From Acidobacteria bacterium UBA7540 (GTDB taxonomy: Bacteria > Acidobacteriota > Terriglobia > UBA7540), in NCBI GenBank assembly GCA_002478145.1, contig DLMI01000013.1:1-7682 (forward strand): a DNA stretch of 7,682 nt, written 5' to 3'. Positions 1-5,262 of the stretch are shown piece after piece. The stretch's first letter is position 1. Each line of letters opens with the position of its first letter. Below the pieces are notes generated by a model. It saw only the letters and a program-made list of their open reading frames with translations. It ran no database searches and was not told the DNA's origin. A program made the translations under genes and the position numbers.

Positions 1-47
1 TAACTTAACGTAGTAGTACTACTCCCCAGCCCCCAATTCTCTCCCTC

Positions 48-114
48 TTGGACTGTTCGCACATTGGCTCAATTGGCTCTTTACAATAGGCTGGAAATGG
101 CCTAATTTGGTCTG
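48..114 (+). promoter_or_regulatory. Putative PdxR/MocR operator array and promoter
   Basis: The leader of the MocR-type gene holds several copies of a TGGNCT-like half-site: TTGGACTG (48-55), a perfect 9-bp tandem ATTGGCTC (63-70 and 72-79), TGGCCTA (98-104) and TGGTCTG (108-114), the last two 10 bp apart. Repeated half-sites at near-helical spacing are typical of MocR operators, and these regulators usually control their own promoter. A possible promoter lies within the array: TTTACA (80-85), 17 bp, TAATTT (103-108). A competing -10 is TACAAT (82-87), without a good -35. The half-sites are seen; binding and the promoter choice are inferred. No such half-sites were found in the gap before pdxS. 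Confidence 0.4.
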
Positions 115-142
115 TTAACCTCAGAGTGGAGATTCGGTCGCC

Positions 143-1663
143 GTGCTAGTGACTCTCGATTCCAGCTTGCCCAAGCCTCTTTATATTCAGATCCGCGAGC
201 AATTGCGCGAGCGGATGGTTTCCGGAGCCTTGAAGCCGGGAGACCGGCTGGAACCCAGCCGCGAGCTGGCGAAGCACCTGGGCGTACACCGCACGACCGT
301 CGGCAATGCCTACGCCGAACTGGAAGCGGAGGGACTTATTCAGGGGAATGTTGGTCGGGGAACGTATGTCACGACTATGGCGGAAACGCTGCGATCCACT
401 GTCCGCGCTCCGCGTCCGGCAGGCAACGACGTGTTCTGGGAGAGTTATTTTCCCGAGGACCCGCGCGACGACTCCCTGGGACGGTTGATGGCCAGCGCTT
501 ATGAGGCGGGAGTCATCTCCTTTGCGACTGCGCATGGCGCCGATGAGATGACGCCTCATGACCTCGTCCGGCGCGCCACGGACTCCGTGCTCCGCCGCGA
601 GGGTGGGAGGGTTCTCCAGTACGGTTCAAGCGATGGCTACCTGCCGCTCAAGAATTATTTGCGGGCGCGCTTGCAGCGTGACGGAATCCCTGTGGAACTG
701 GACGAACTGGTGATCACGAACGGGTGCCAGCAGTCGATTGATCTCCTCCGCCGCACCCTGGTTGCCCCCGGTGATGCCGTGGTCTCGGAGAACCCCACTT
801 ATACGGGACTCTGGAATGTCTTCGAGTCGCCGAGCACCCGCTTGATCGGCATTCCCGTCACGGCGGAAGGGATGGATCTGGATTTCCTGGCAGCGGTGCT
901 GGAGCAAACCAAGGTGAGGCTGATTCTGACCAGCCCCAATTTTCAGAACCCGACGGGCTACACTATGCCGCTGGCGGCCCGCAAGAGGCTGCTGGAGCTT
1001 GCCGCGCGCTTCCAGGTTCCTGTCGTCGAGGATGATATTTACGGGGCCTTGCGTTACAGTGGGCGGCAGTTGCCCCCTTTGAAAGCTCTCGATACCACCG
1101 GGCTGGTGATTCATCTGAACAGTTTTTCAAAAGTCGGGTTCCCGGGACTGCGGGTGGGTTGGATCGCGGCTTCACGCCGTGTGATCGATCGCCTGCGCTG
1201 GGCCAAACAGCGGGCCGATCTCCACACCAACTTGTTAGGTCAGGCGGTCTTGGAGGAACTGGGAAGACGCGGCTGGCTCGACAAGTGGATTCGGCGCACC
1301 TGTAAGGTATACGAGCACAAGCTGGAGGTCCTGCGGAAAGCCGCCGCGCGCCACTTTCCGGAAGCTGTCCGGCTGGTTTTTCCGGAAGGTGGAATGTCCG
1401 TCTGGGCAGAGTTGCCGCCACAGCTCGACACCGCGGAACTTTTGATGAAAGCGCGGGAGCGAGGCGTGATCTTCGCGCCCTCGAGGTATTTCTATTTCCA
1501 AAACCCCAAGCACAACGCCTTACGTTTGTGCTTCAGCGGCCCAACGGACGGGCAAATTGAAAAGGGAATCACCATCCTTGGAGACCTGTTGAAGGCGGAA
1601 ATCCGCAAGGCAAAGACAGGCCGGAAGCGCTCCACGGAGGGAGCCGGGGTAGCGCTGGTGTAA
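143..1663 (+). CDS. pdxR: MocR/PdxR-family transcriptional regulator (GntR HTH fused to aminotransferase domain)
   Basis: This 506-residue protein has the two-part MocR build. A GntR-type winged helix covers about residues 10-78 (PLYIQIREQLRERMVSGAL, then ELAKHLGVHRTTVGNAYAEL and a GxGTYV wing). A fold-type I aminotransferase-like domain covers about 115-490. Its PLP-site residues are intact: NPTG at 269-272, the Asp-x-x-Tyr of EDDIY at 296-300, the Schiff-base lysine K330 in SFSKVGFPGLRVGW, and a carboxylate-binding-type arginine R461. Such proteins sense PLP and activate or repress B6 genes, and the nearest downstream genes are pdxS and pdxT, so a PdxR role is likely. The start is GTG 143, with TGGAGA at 127-132; GTG 149 is in frame but too far from it. 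Unlike the common divergent arrangement, this gene points the same way as pdxST. The target could also be a gene left of the window. Confidence 0.88.
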   Translation: MLVTLDSSLPKPLYIQIREQLRERMVSGALKPGDRLEPSRELAKHLGVHRTTVGNAYAELEAEGLIQGNVGRGTYVTTMAETLRSTVRAPRPAGNDVFWESYFPEDPRDDSLGRLMASAYEAGVISFATAHGADEMTPHDLVRRATDSVLRREGGRVLQYGSSDGYLPLKNYLRARLQRDGIPVELDELVITNGCQQSIDLLRRTLVAPGDAVVSENPTYTGLWNVFESPSTRLIGIPVTAEGMDLDFLAAVLEQTKVRLILTSPNFQNPTGYTMPLAARKRLLELAARFQVPVVEDDIYGALRYSGRQLPPLKALDTTGLVIHLNSFSKVGFPGLRVGWIAASRRVIDRLRWAKQRADLHTNLLGQAVLEELGRRGWLDKWIRRTCKVYEHKLEVLRKAAARHFPEAVRLVFPEGGMSVWAELPPQLDTAELLMKARERGVIFAPSRYFYFQNPKHNALRLCFSGPTDGQIEKGITILGDLLKAEIRKAKTGRKRSTEGAGVALV

Positions 1664-1664
1664 A

Positions 1665-1959
1665 ACAGCCGTCAGCTATCAGCTTACAGCCGTCAGCAAG
1701 GAGTCAGGAACGGCGGGGGACGGGACGCTTGCTGAGAGCTGAAGGCTGACTGCTGAAAGCTTCTTACAGTCGTCAGGCACCAGCTTTAGCCCTCAGCGAG
1801 GAGTCAGGAACGGCGGGGCAGGGGACGCTTGCTGAGAGCTGAGGGCTGATTGCTGAAAGCTTCTTACAGTCGTCAGCCATCAGCTTTCAGCCCTCAGCAA
1901 GGAGTCAGGAACGGCGGGGCACGGGGCGCTTGCTGAGAGCTGATAGCTGAAAGCTTCTT
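1665..1959 (+). repeat. Three tandem copies of a ~100-bp hairpin-forming repeat
   Basis: The whole gap between the regulator and pdxS is made of three head-to-tail units: 1665-1765 (101 nt), 1766-1865 (100 nt) and 1866-1959 (94 nt). Each begins ACAGYCGTCAG, carries the core GGAGTCAGGAACGGCGGGG in its middle, and ends GCTGAAAGCTTCTT. Both arms consist of degenerate 7-bp steps of the form TCAGCNN on the left and GCTGANN on the right, so each unit can fold into a long imperfect hairpin around the core. The third unit has lost a few bases in its right arm and runs directly into the pdxS ribosome-binding site. No coding potential or pdxS promoter is apparent. The copies may act as an attenuating RNA leader or terminator, or simply be a spreading intergenic element. 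Confidence 0.9.
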
Positions 1960-1965
1960 AAGGAG
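1960..1965 (+). promoter_or_regulatory. Ribosome-binding site of pdxS
   Basis: AAGGAG lies 7 nt before ATG 1973 and fixes that start. It begins at the base following the last tandem repeat unit, so the repeat hairpin is positioned to affect translation initiation. Confidence 0.8.
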
Positions 1966-1972
1966 TACATCC

Positions 1973-2860
1973 ATGTGGGAATACGATCAGCAAATGAAAT
2001 TGAAAGTCGGCTTGGCGGAAATGCTGAAAGGGGGCGTCATCATGGACGTCACGACCGCCGAGCAGGCCAAGATCGCCGAGGACGCTGGAGCGGTGGCGGT
2101 GATGGCGCTCGAACGCGTACCCGCGGACATCCGCAAGGAAGGTGGAGTGGCACGCATGGCCTCCATCAAAATCATCAAGGAGATTATGGAGGTGGTGACG
2201 ATCCCGGTGATGGCCAAAGCGCGCATCGGCCATTTCGCGGAGGCCCAGGTGCTGGAAGCGGTGGGCGTCGATTACATCGACGAAAGCGAGGTGTTGACGC
2301 CTGCCGACGAGGAACATCACATCAATAAGTGGCCGTACAAGGTCCCTTTCGTTTGTGGCGCCCGAAATCTGGGCGAGGCGCTGCGGCGCATCGGTGAGGG
2401 GGCGGCCATGATCCGCACCAAGGGCGAGGCCGGCTCCGGCAACATCGTCGAGGCGGTCCGCCACCTGCGCGCCATCACCAGCGAAATCCGGCTACTCACC
2501 ACGCTGCGGGAAGAAGAGTTGATGGCGAAATCGAAAGAACTCGGCGCGCCTTACGACCTGGTGAAGTGGGTGAGCGAGCACGGCACGTTGCCGGTGCCCA
2601 ACTTCAGCGCGGGTGGAATCGCCACGCCCGCGGATGCCTCGCTCGTGATGCAGCTCGGCGCCGAGGCGGTGTTTGTCGGCTCGGGCATCTTCAAGTCATC
2701 CGATCCTGATAAACGCGCCAAAGCGATTGTCCGCGCCACCACGCATTACAACGAGCCACAAGTGGTGGCGGAATGCTCCGCCGAGGTCGGCGAAGCCATG
2801 CGCGGCCTCGACGTCGCCAAACTCGACCCCAAAGAATTGCTGCAAACGCGCGGGTGGTAG
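1973..2860 (+). CDS. pdxS: Pyridoxal 5'-phosphate synthase, synthase subunit PdxS
   Basis: PdxS condenses ribose-5-phosphate (or ribulose-5-phosphate), glyceraldehyde-3-phosphate and ammonia from PdxT into PLP. It is a cytosolic (beta/alpha)8 barrel that forms a dodecamer decorated by PdxT. The 295 residues match the usual length of about 294. Family signatures are very clear: [20 protein letters not shown] (19-38), [18 protein letters not shown] (45-62), [18 protein letters not shown] (79-96), and [12 protein letters not shown] with [14 protein letters not shown] (129-161). The catalytic residues are present: D25, K82 and K150, equivalent to D24, K81 and K149 of the Bacillus subtilis enzyme. 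The C-terminus ends RGW. The start is set by AAGGAG at 1960-1965. pdxT lies 1.2 kb downstream rather than adjacent, because of the accessory insert between them. Confidence 0.98.
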   Translation: MWEYDQQMKLKVGLAEMLKGGVIMDVTTAEQAKIAEDAGAVAVMALERVPADIRKEGGVARMASIKIIKEIMEVVTIPVMAKARIGHFAEAQVLEAVGVDYIDESEVLTPADEEHHINKWPYKVPFVCGARNLGEALRRIGEGAAMIRTKGEAGSGNIVEAVRHLRAITSEIRLLTTLREEELMAKSKELGAPYDLVKWVSEHGTLPVPNFSAGGIATPADASLVMQLGAEAVFVGSGIFKSSDPDKRAKAIVRATTHYNEPQVVAECSAEVGEAMRGLDVAKLDPKELLQTRGW

Positions 2861-2868
2861 CGAGCAGA

Positions 2869-2896
2869 AGTCAGGAGACAGGAGTCAGGAGTCAGT
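2869..2896 (+). repeat. Four tandem 7-bp repeats after pdxS
   Basis: AGTCAGG, AGACAGG, AGTCAGG and AGTCAGT follow each other at 2869-2896, just after the pdxS stop codon. The unit AGTCAGG also occurs in the core of each 100-bp repeat upstream of pdxS, which suggests a shared source. No function is visible. Confidence 0.8.
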
Positions 2897-2951
2897 AGGG
2901 GTGTACGGTTGTGTGCCCCGTGCCGGGTGATGTTGCTCCGGGAAAGAATGC

Positions 2952-2957
2952 TAGAAT
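2952..2957 (+). promoter_or_regulatory. Possible -10 element for the antitoxin gene
   Basis: TAGAAT lies 25 nt before ATG 2983, in the same GCTAGAAT context as the strong promoter at 7564-7592. No good -35 stands at 17 bp (GATGTT at 2929-2934); TTGCTC at 2933-2938 is only 13 bp away. It would give the accessory genes their own transcript. Weak call. Confidence 0.25.
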
Positions 2958-2982
2958 CAGGCAGGTAGGGAGGCCGGTTGAA

Positions 2983-3162
2983 ATGGGTGCAGCGAAGGAA
3001 GAGGCCAGGAAGCTGATCGAGCTGCTGCCAGATCATGCGACGTGGGACGACATCATGTATGAGTTCTACGTGAAGAAGAAACTCGCGAAGGCGTTGGATG
3101 AGGCGGCAGCGGGCGACACAGTCTCACACCAGACCGCGAAAGAACAACTGTTCTCAAAATGA
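2983..3162 (+). CDS. Small type II antitoxin-like protein
   Basis: This 59-residue protein has the look of the short antitoxins encoded just before RelE/ParE toxins: an N-terminal helix (AAKEEARKLIELLPDHATWDD, residues 3-23), the recognisable LPD-x-AT-WDDIMYEFYVKKK stretch (15-33), and a charged C-terminal half with G-D-x-V-S-H (44-49). I recognise the pattern from memory of similar small genes and did not verify it by search. The start is ATG 2983, with GGGAGG at 2968-2973; an in-frame ATG at 2911 has poorer support. Its stop overlaps the next start in an ATGA (3159-3162), the usual antitoxin-toxin coupling, which strongly supports the pairing. The toxin that should follow is broken after about 23 codons, so this is probably an orphan antitoxin. 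Confidence 0.65.
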   Translation: MGAAKEEARKLIELLPDHATWDDIMYEFYVKKKLAKALDEAAAGDTVSHQTAKEQLFSK

Positions 3163-3227
3163 CGAAGATTGAATGGACGCGGTCCGCCATCAGCGACGTC
3201 ATGATATTGGCAGAATTCGGAGGAGTT
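3159..3227 (+). pseudogene. 5' fragment of a ParE/RelE-like toxin gene
   Basis: The frame starting at ATG 3159, overlapping the antitoxin by 4 nt, encodes MTKIEWTRSAISDVMILAEF. This resembles the first beta strand and first helix of ParE-type toxins (xxIEWTxxAxxDLxxIxxY). After about 23 codons the ParE likeness ends and the frame runs into a different protein that has its own ribosome-binding site and start at 3228. No remaining toxin sequence was found between 3228 and pdxT, so the toxin body, including its RNA- or gyrase-targeting residues, appears lost. Translation from 3159 would make a 130-residue fusion, so a functional fused N-terminus cannot be excluded. Confidence 0.5.
3219..3225 (+). 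promoter_or_regulatory. Internal ribosome-binding site
   Basis: GGAGGAG lies just before ATG 3228 (4 nt from GGAGG). It supports a separate start for the 107-residue protein rather than a fusion starting at 3159. Confidence 0.6.
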
Positions 3228-3551
3228 ATGAAAAAGAGCAAGCTGGAGACGGCCAAGAGTCTGGCAAATGCACATTTTCAGGTTGAGCCAAACCTCAAGC
3301 GAATTTATCTCATACAACCAATTAACGATCGGGATCCGAACGACCCCATCAAACTTCTTGAGGTAGTCGAGGGGACGATCGAACGAGGCATTGAACCGGT
3401 CGCGTTCACTGCCGATCCGGCCCGCGGTATCGAATACCCCTCGATCATCATCGAGATATCGCCAACTGAGTACAAGTCCATCCAGACCGCCGGTAAAGTT
3501 CGTCTTGGAAATCACGATTGGACAATTGGCGAAGAATTGCTCGCACGTTAA
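3228..3551 (+). CDS. Uncharacterised 107-residue protein, likely partner of the HEPN-like protein
   Basis: I do not recognise a named family. The protein starts with a basic helix (MKKSKLETAKSLANAHFQ, 1-18), followed by LKRIYLI (23-29), a D/N/P-rich turn, a strand-rich core with KLLEVVEG (42-49) and AFTADPARGIEYPSIIIEIS (59-78), and a C-terminus ending W-T-I-G-E-E-L-L. It has no signal peptide or membrane segment. The core looks structured and conserved, not random. ATG 3228 is chosen for its GGAGG; the longer frame from 3159 would add the toxin-like fragment. It ends 13 nt before the HEPN-like gene, so the two are probably co-transcribed. A rough hand count of a few lines gives about 50% G+C against about 60-65% in pdxS, which fits acquisition by transfer. 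A role as antitoxin or regulator of its neighbour is a guess from context. Confidence 0.6.
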   Translation: MKKSKLETAKSLANAHFQVEPNLKRIYLIQPINDRDPNDPIKLLEVVEGTIERGIEPVAFTADPARGIEYPSIIIEISPTEYKSIQTAGKVRLGNHDWTIGEELLAR

Positions 3552-3564
3552 AGGATGCGCGATC

Positions 3565-4071
3565 ATGCCGGCGACGGATGAAGAGTGGGCGAGAAGTTAC
3601 GCGATACAGGCGCTTTCCGATCTTCGCGCCCGTGAGGCGCTTGTCCAGGCGAATGGCGAGAAGTGTCACCGTCTTCACTTTCTCCAGATGGCAGCAGAAA
3701 AGACATGCAAGGCACATCTCACCAGGGTGAATGGACACGATAAGGTAAGGAAGAGCCACGCTTATGTTGCGCGTAACCTTCCTATTATCGCGCGTCATTT
3801 CTATGCGGTAATCAATGATGACAACCGGATAGCACGGTGGGAGATTTCGGAGATAAGGCGCCTTGCTCGCGAAATAGAGCTGCTGGCACCGGCATGCGAT
3901 GACGGTGATCTTCGCAAAGATAATAGCGAATACCCATGGGAGGACGCGCGGGGAGGGATTTGTACTCCCTGCGAGTATAACTTTCCCAATATTGATGATG
4001 GAAGTAGAACAATCGTTCGGATGATCCGGCTGATTCGTACGGCGGCTGAATCGCACAGCCGCCAACAATGA
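3565..4071 (+). CDS. HEPN-like domain protein
   Basis: The 168-residue protein is mostly helical. HFLQMAAEKTCKAHL (38-52) is the helix typical of HEPN proteins (xxQxAxEKxxKAxL), followed by KSHAYVARNLPIIARHF (63-79), like the next HEPN helix with its conserved His. HEPN proteins are often RNases in toxin-antitoxin and phage-defence systems, but many are only binding domains. The canonical R-x4-6-H motif is not clearly present: R158-x5-H164 fits by spacing but sits at the very C-terminus, and R54-x3-H58 and R70-x7-H78 miss the spacing. RNase activity is therefore doubtful. The start is ATG 3565, with AAAGG at 3550-3554. G+C is lower than in pdxS. pdxT begins 21 nt after its stop, so the gene is inserted into the pdxS-pdxT transcription unit. 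Confidence 0.6.
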   Translation: MPATDEEWARSYAIQALSDLRAREALVQANGEKCHRLHFLQMAAEKTCKAHLTRVNGHDKVRKSHAYVARNLPIIARHFYAVINDDNRIARWEISEIRRLAREIELLAPACDDGDLRKDNSEYPWEDARGGICTPCEYNFPNIDDGSRTIVRMIRLIRTAAESHSRQQ

Positions 4072-4092
4072 AGGGATTGCAATCGACGGAAT

Positions 4093-4677
4093 ATGAACAA
4101 CGGACACAAACCCATTGGGGTACTTGCCATTCAAGGCGATTTTGCGATGCATGCCAAGATGCTGGAGCGCCTGGGCGCGCCTTACAAGCTGGTGAAACAC
4201 GCCTCGGAGCTAGCTGAGGTTGGCGGCTTGATCATGCCGGGCGGCGAGAGCACCACCATGCTGAAGTTTTTCTCGAACGAAGGCATGGGCGAGGCCATCA
4301 AGGAATTCGTGACGGCGGGCAAGCCTGTGTTCGGGACGTGCGCCGGCGCCATTCTGCTGGCGAAGGAAGTTTTGAGTCCCTCCCAGGAGCGTTTGGGCCT
4401 TCTGGACATCACCATCGAACGCAACGCTTACGGCAGGCAGGTTGACAGTTCGGTGCGCCTAGGTGAATGTCCCGAACTCTCGGCCCGCCCCCTGGAGATG
4501 GTCTTTATCCGGGCGCCGATCATCCGCCGGGTGGGGGAAGGGGTGCGGGTGCTGGGGCGCTGCGATGGCCTGCCGGTGCTGGTCGAGCAGGACAACATCC
4601 TTGCCGCCACGTTCCATCCTGAACTGACAGAGGACGAGACGGTCCATCAATACTTCCGGAAGAAATTGAATCATTGA
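4093..4677 (+). CDS. pdxT: Pyridoxal 5'-phosphate synthase, glutaminase subunit PdxT
   Basis: PdxT is a class I glutamine amidotransferase that hydrolyses glutamine and channels ammonia into PdxS. The 194 residues match the usual length of about 190-200. Signatures in order are GVLAIQGDFAMHAKML (9-24), GGLIMPGGESTTM (44-56, oxyanion region), the nucleophile C83 in FGTCAGAILLA (80-90), RNAYGRQVDS (110-119), FIRAP (138-142) and the catalytic H175 and E177 in AATFHPE (171-177). All three catalytic residues are intact. The start is ATG 4093. The ribosome-binding site is weak: ACGGA ends 2 nt before the ATG and AAGGGA (4071-4076) is 16 nt away. This fits the view that the insert replaced the original leader. 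Its last two codons and stop are the first bases of a 16-bp tandem repeat. Confidence 0.97.
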   Translation: MNNGHKPIGVLAIQGDFAMHAKMLERLGAPYKLVKHASELAEVGGLIMPGGESTTMLKFFSNEGMGEAIKEFVTAGKPVFGTCAGAILLAKEVLSPSQERLGLLDITIERNAYGRQVDSSVRLGECPELSARPLEMVFIRAPIIRRVGEGVRVLGRCDGLPVLVEQDNILAATFHPELTEDETVHQYFRKKLNH

Positions 4678-4740
4678 CTCATTTAATCATTGATCCATCC
4701 GATCATTGATCCATCGGATCATTGATCCATTGGATCATTG
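4669..4740 (+). repeat. 16-bp tandem repeat, 4.5 copies
   Basis: Units are 4669-4684 (AATCATTGACTCATTT), 4685-4700 (AATCATTGATCCATCC), 4701-4716 (GATCATTGATCCATCG), 4717-4732 (GATCATTGATCCATTG) and a half unit 4733-4740. The first unit supplies the last two codons and the stop of pdxT. Junctions between units create near-palindromes such as GGATCATTGATCC. There are no spacers, so it is not a CRISPR array. Confidence 0.92.
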
Positions 4741-4784
4741 CAACAGACCCCTTCCTTAGCCCTTGGTTACATGAGTGGTTTTTT

Positions 4785-4816
4785 AAATGACTCAATGGAG
4801 AAATGATTCAATCAGA
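4785..4816 (-). repeat. Two inverted copies of the 16-bp repeat
   Basis: AAATGACTCAATGGAG (4785-4800) and AAATGATTCAATCAGA (4801-4816) are diverged reverse complements of the unit at 4669-4684. The first matches it at 12 of 16 positions once inverted. With the array at 4669-4740 they can form a hairpin with a loop of about 100 nt. They lie immediately before the phosphatase-like gene and contain its only visible ribosome-binding candidate, GGAG 4797-4800. Confidence 0.7.
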
Positions 4817-4818
4817 CA

Positions 4819-5262
4819 ATGCTCAAGGTTCTTTTCGTTTGTTATGGTAACTCCTGCCGCAGCCAGATGGCGGAGGCGCTAGTCAATCATCGCGGGGCGG
4901 GAAAAGTTCGGGCTTTCAGCGCCGGATCGCGCCCGCTGGGTGTGATTAGCCAGGGCACGCATGAAGTCCTGCGCGAAAAGGGAATCACGCTCGACGGGCA
5001 CTGGTCGAAAGGACTGGGGGACGTGCCGATATCCGAGATGGACGTTGTGGTGGAGATGGGGTACGGGGTGACATGTCCTGTCCCAACGGATTTCAAAGGG
5101 CGGTTGATTCAGTGGCACATCCCCGACCCTTACGGCCTGGACTGGGACCATTTTCGGGACGTGCGGGACTTGATCGAGAATGATGTTCGGACGTTGCTCG
5201 CTGACCTCGAGGGTGATTCCGGAAACGCAAAAGCGGAAGCTGGAAAGAGGAGTGGTGATTGA
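4819..5262 (+). CDS. Low-molecular-weight protein tyrosine phosphatase / ArsC-like protein
   Basis: The 147-residue cytosolic protein has the LMW-phosphatase fold signature. The N-terminal P-loop VCYGNSCRS has the nucleophile C8 and R14 (C-x5-R-S), followed by QMAEAL and FSAG, and the general-acid loop IPDPYG has D103. The P-loop with SCRSQMAEA resembles thioredoxin-coupled arsenate reductases more than eukaryote-like phosphatases. Those reductases need a relay Cys in the segment usually read as TMGCGxxCP; here it is EMGYGVTCP, with Y82 in place of the first Cys and C86 kept. Classical arsenate reduction is therefore doubtful, and phosphatase activity or a diverged role is possible. An in-frame TGA at 4804-4806 leaves ATG 4819 as the start, although the nearest GGAG is 18 nt upstream. 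The last 8 nt overlap the next gene when that starts at 5255. Confidence 0.85.
   Translation: MLKVLFVCYGNSCRSQMAEALVNHRGAGKVRAFSAGSRPLGVISQGTHEVLREKGITLDGHWSKGLGDVPISEMDVVVEMGYGVTCPVPTDFKGRLIQWHIPDPYGLDWDHFRDVRDLIENDVRTLLADLEGDSGNAKAEAGKRSGD

Noticed and set aside
1958..2464. A 168-codon open frame on the - strand opposite pdxS
   Set aside because: It is His/Asp/Arg-rich, as expected of the complement of a GC-rich conserved gene; pdxS is certain on the other strand.
2933..2957. Promoter TTGCTC / TAGAAT before the antitoxin
   Set aside because: The spacer is only 13 bp, too short for sigma-70; only the -10-like element is kept as a weak call.
3448..4200. A 250-codon open frame on the - strand across the HEPN-like gene
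   Set aside because: It lies opposite three genes with better signatures, has no recognisable motif and has low-complexity features of an antisense frame.
4669..4740. CRISPR-like repetition
   Set aside because: The 16-bp units are directly adjacent with no spacers, and no cas gene is present.
5180..5254. Start of the membrane protein at ATG 5180
   Set aside because: It would overlap the phosphatase gene by 83 nt and add a polar extension outside the family pattern; GTG 5252/5255 with AAAGAGG fits better.
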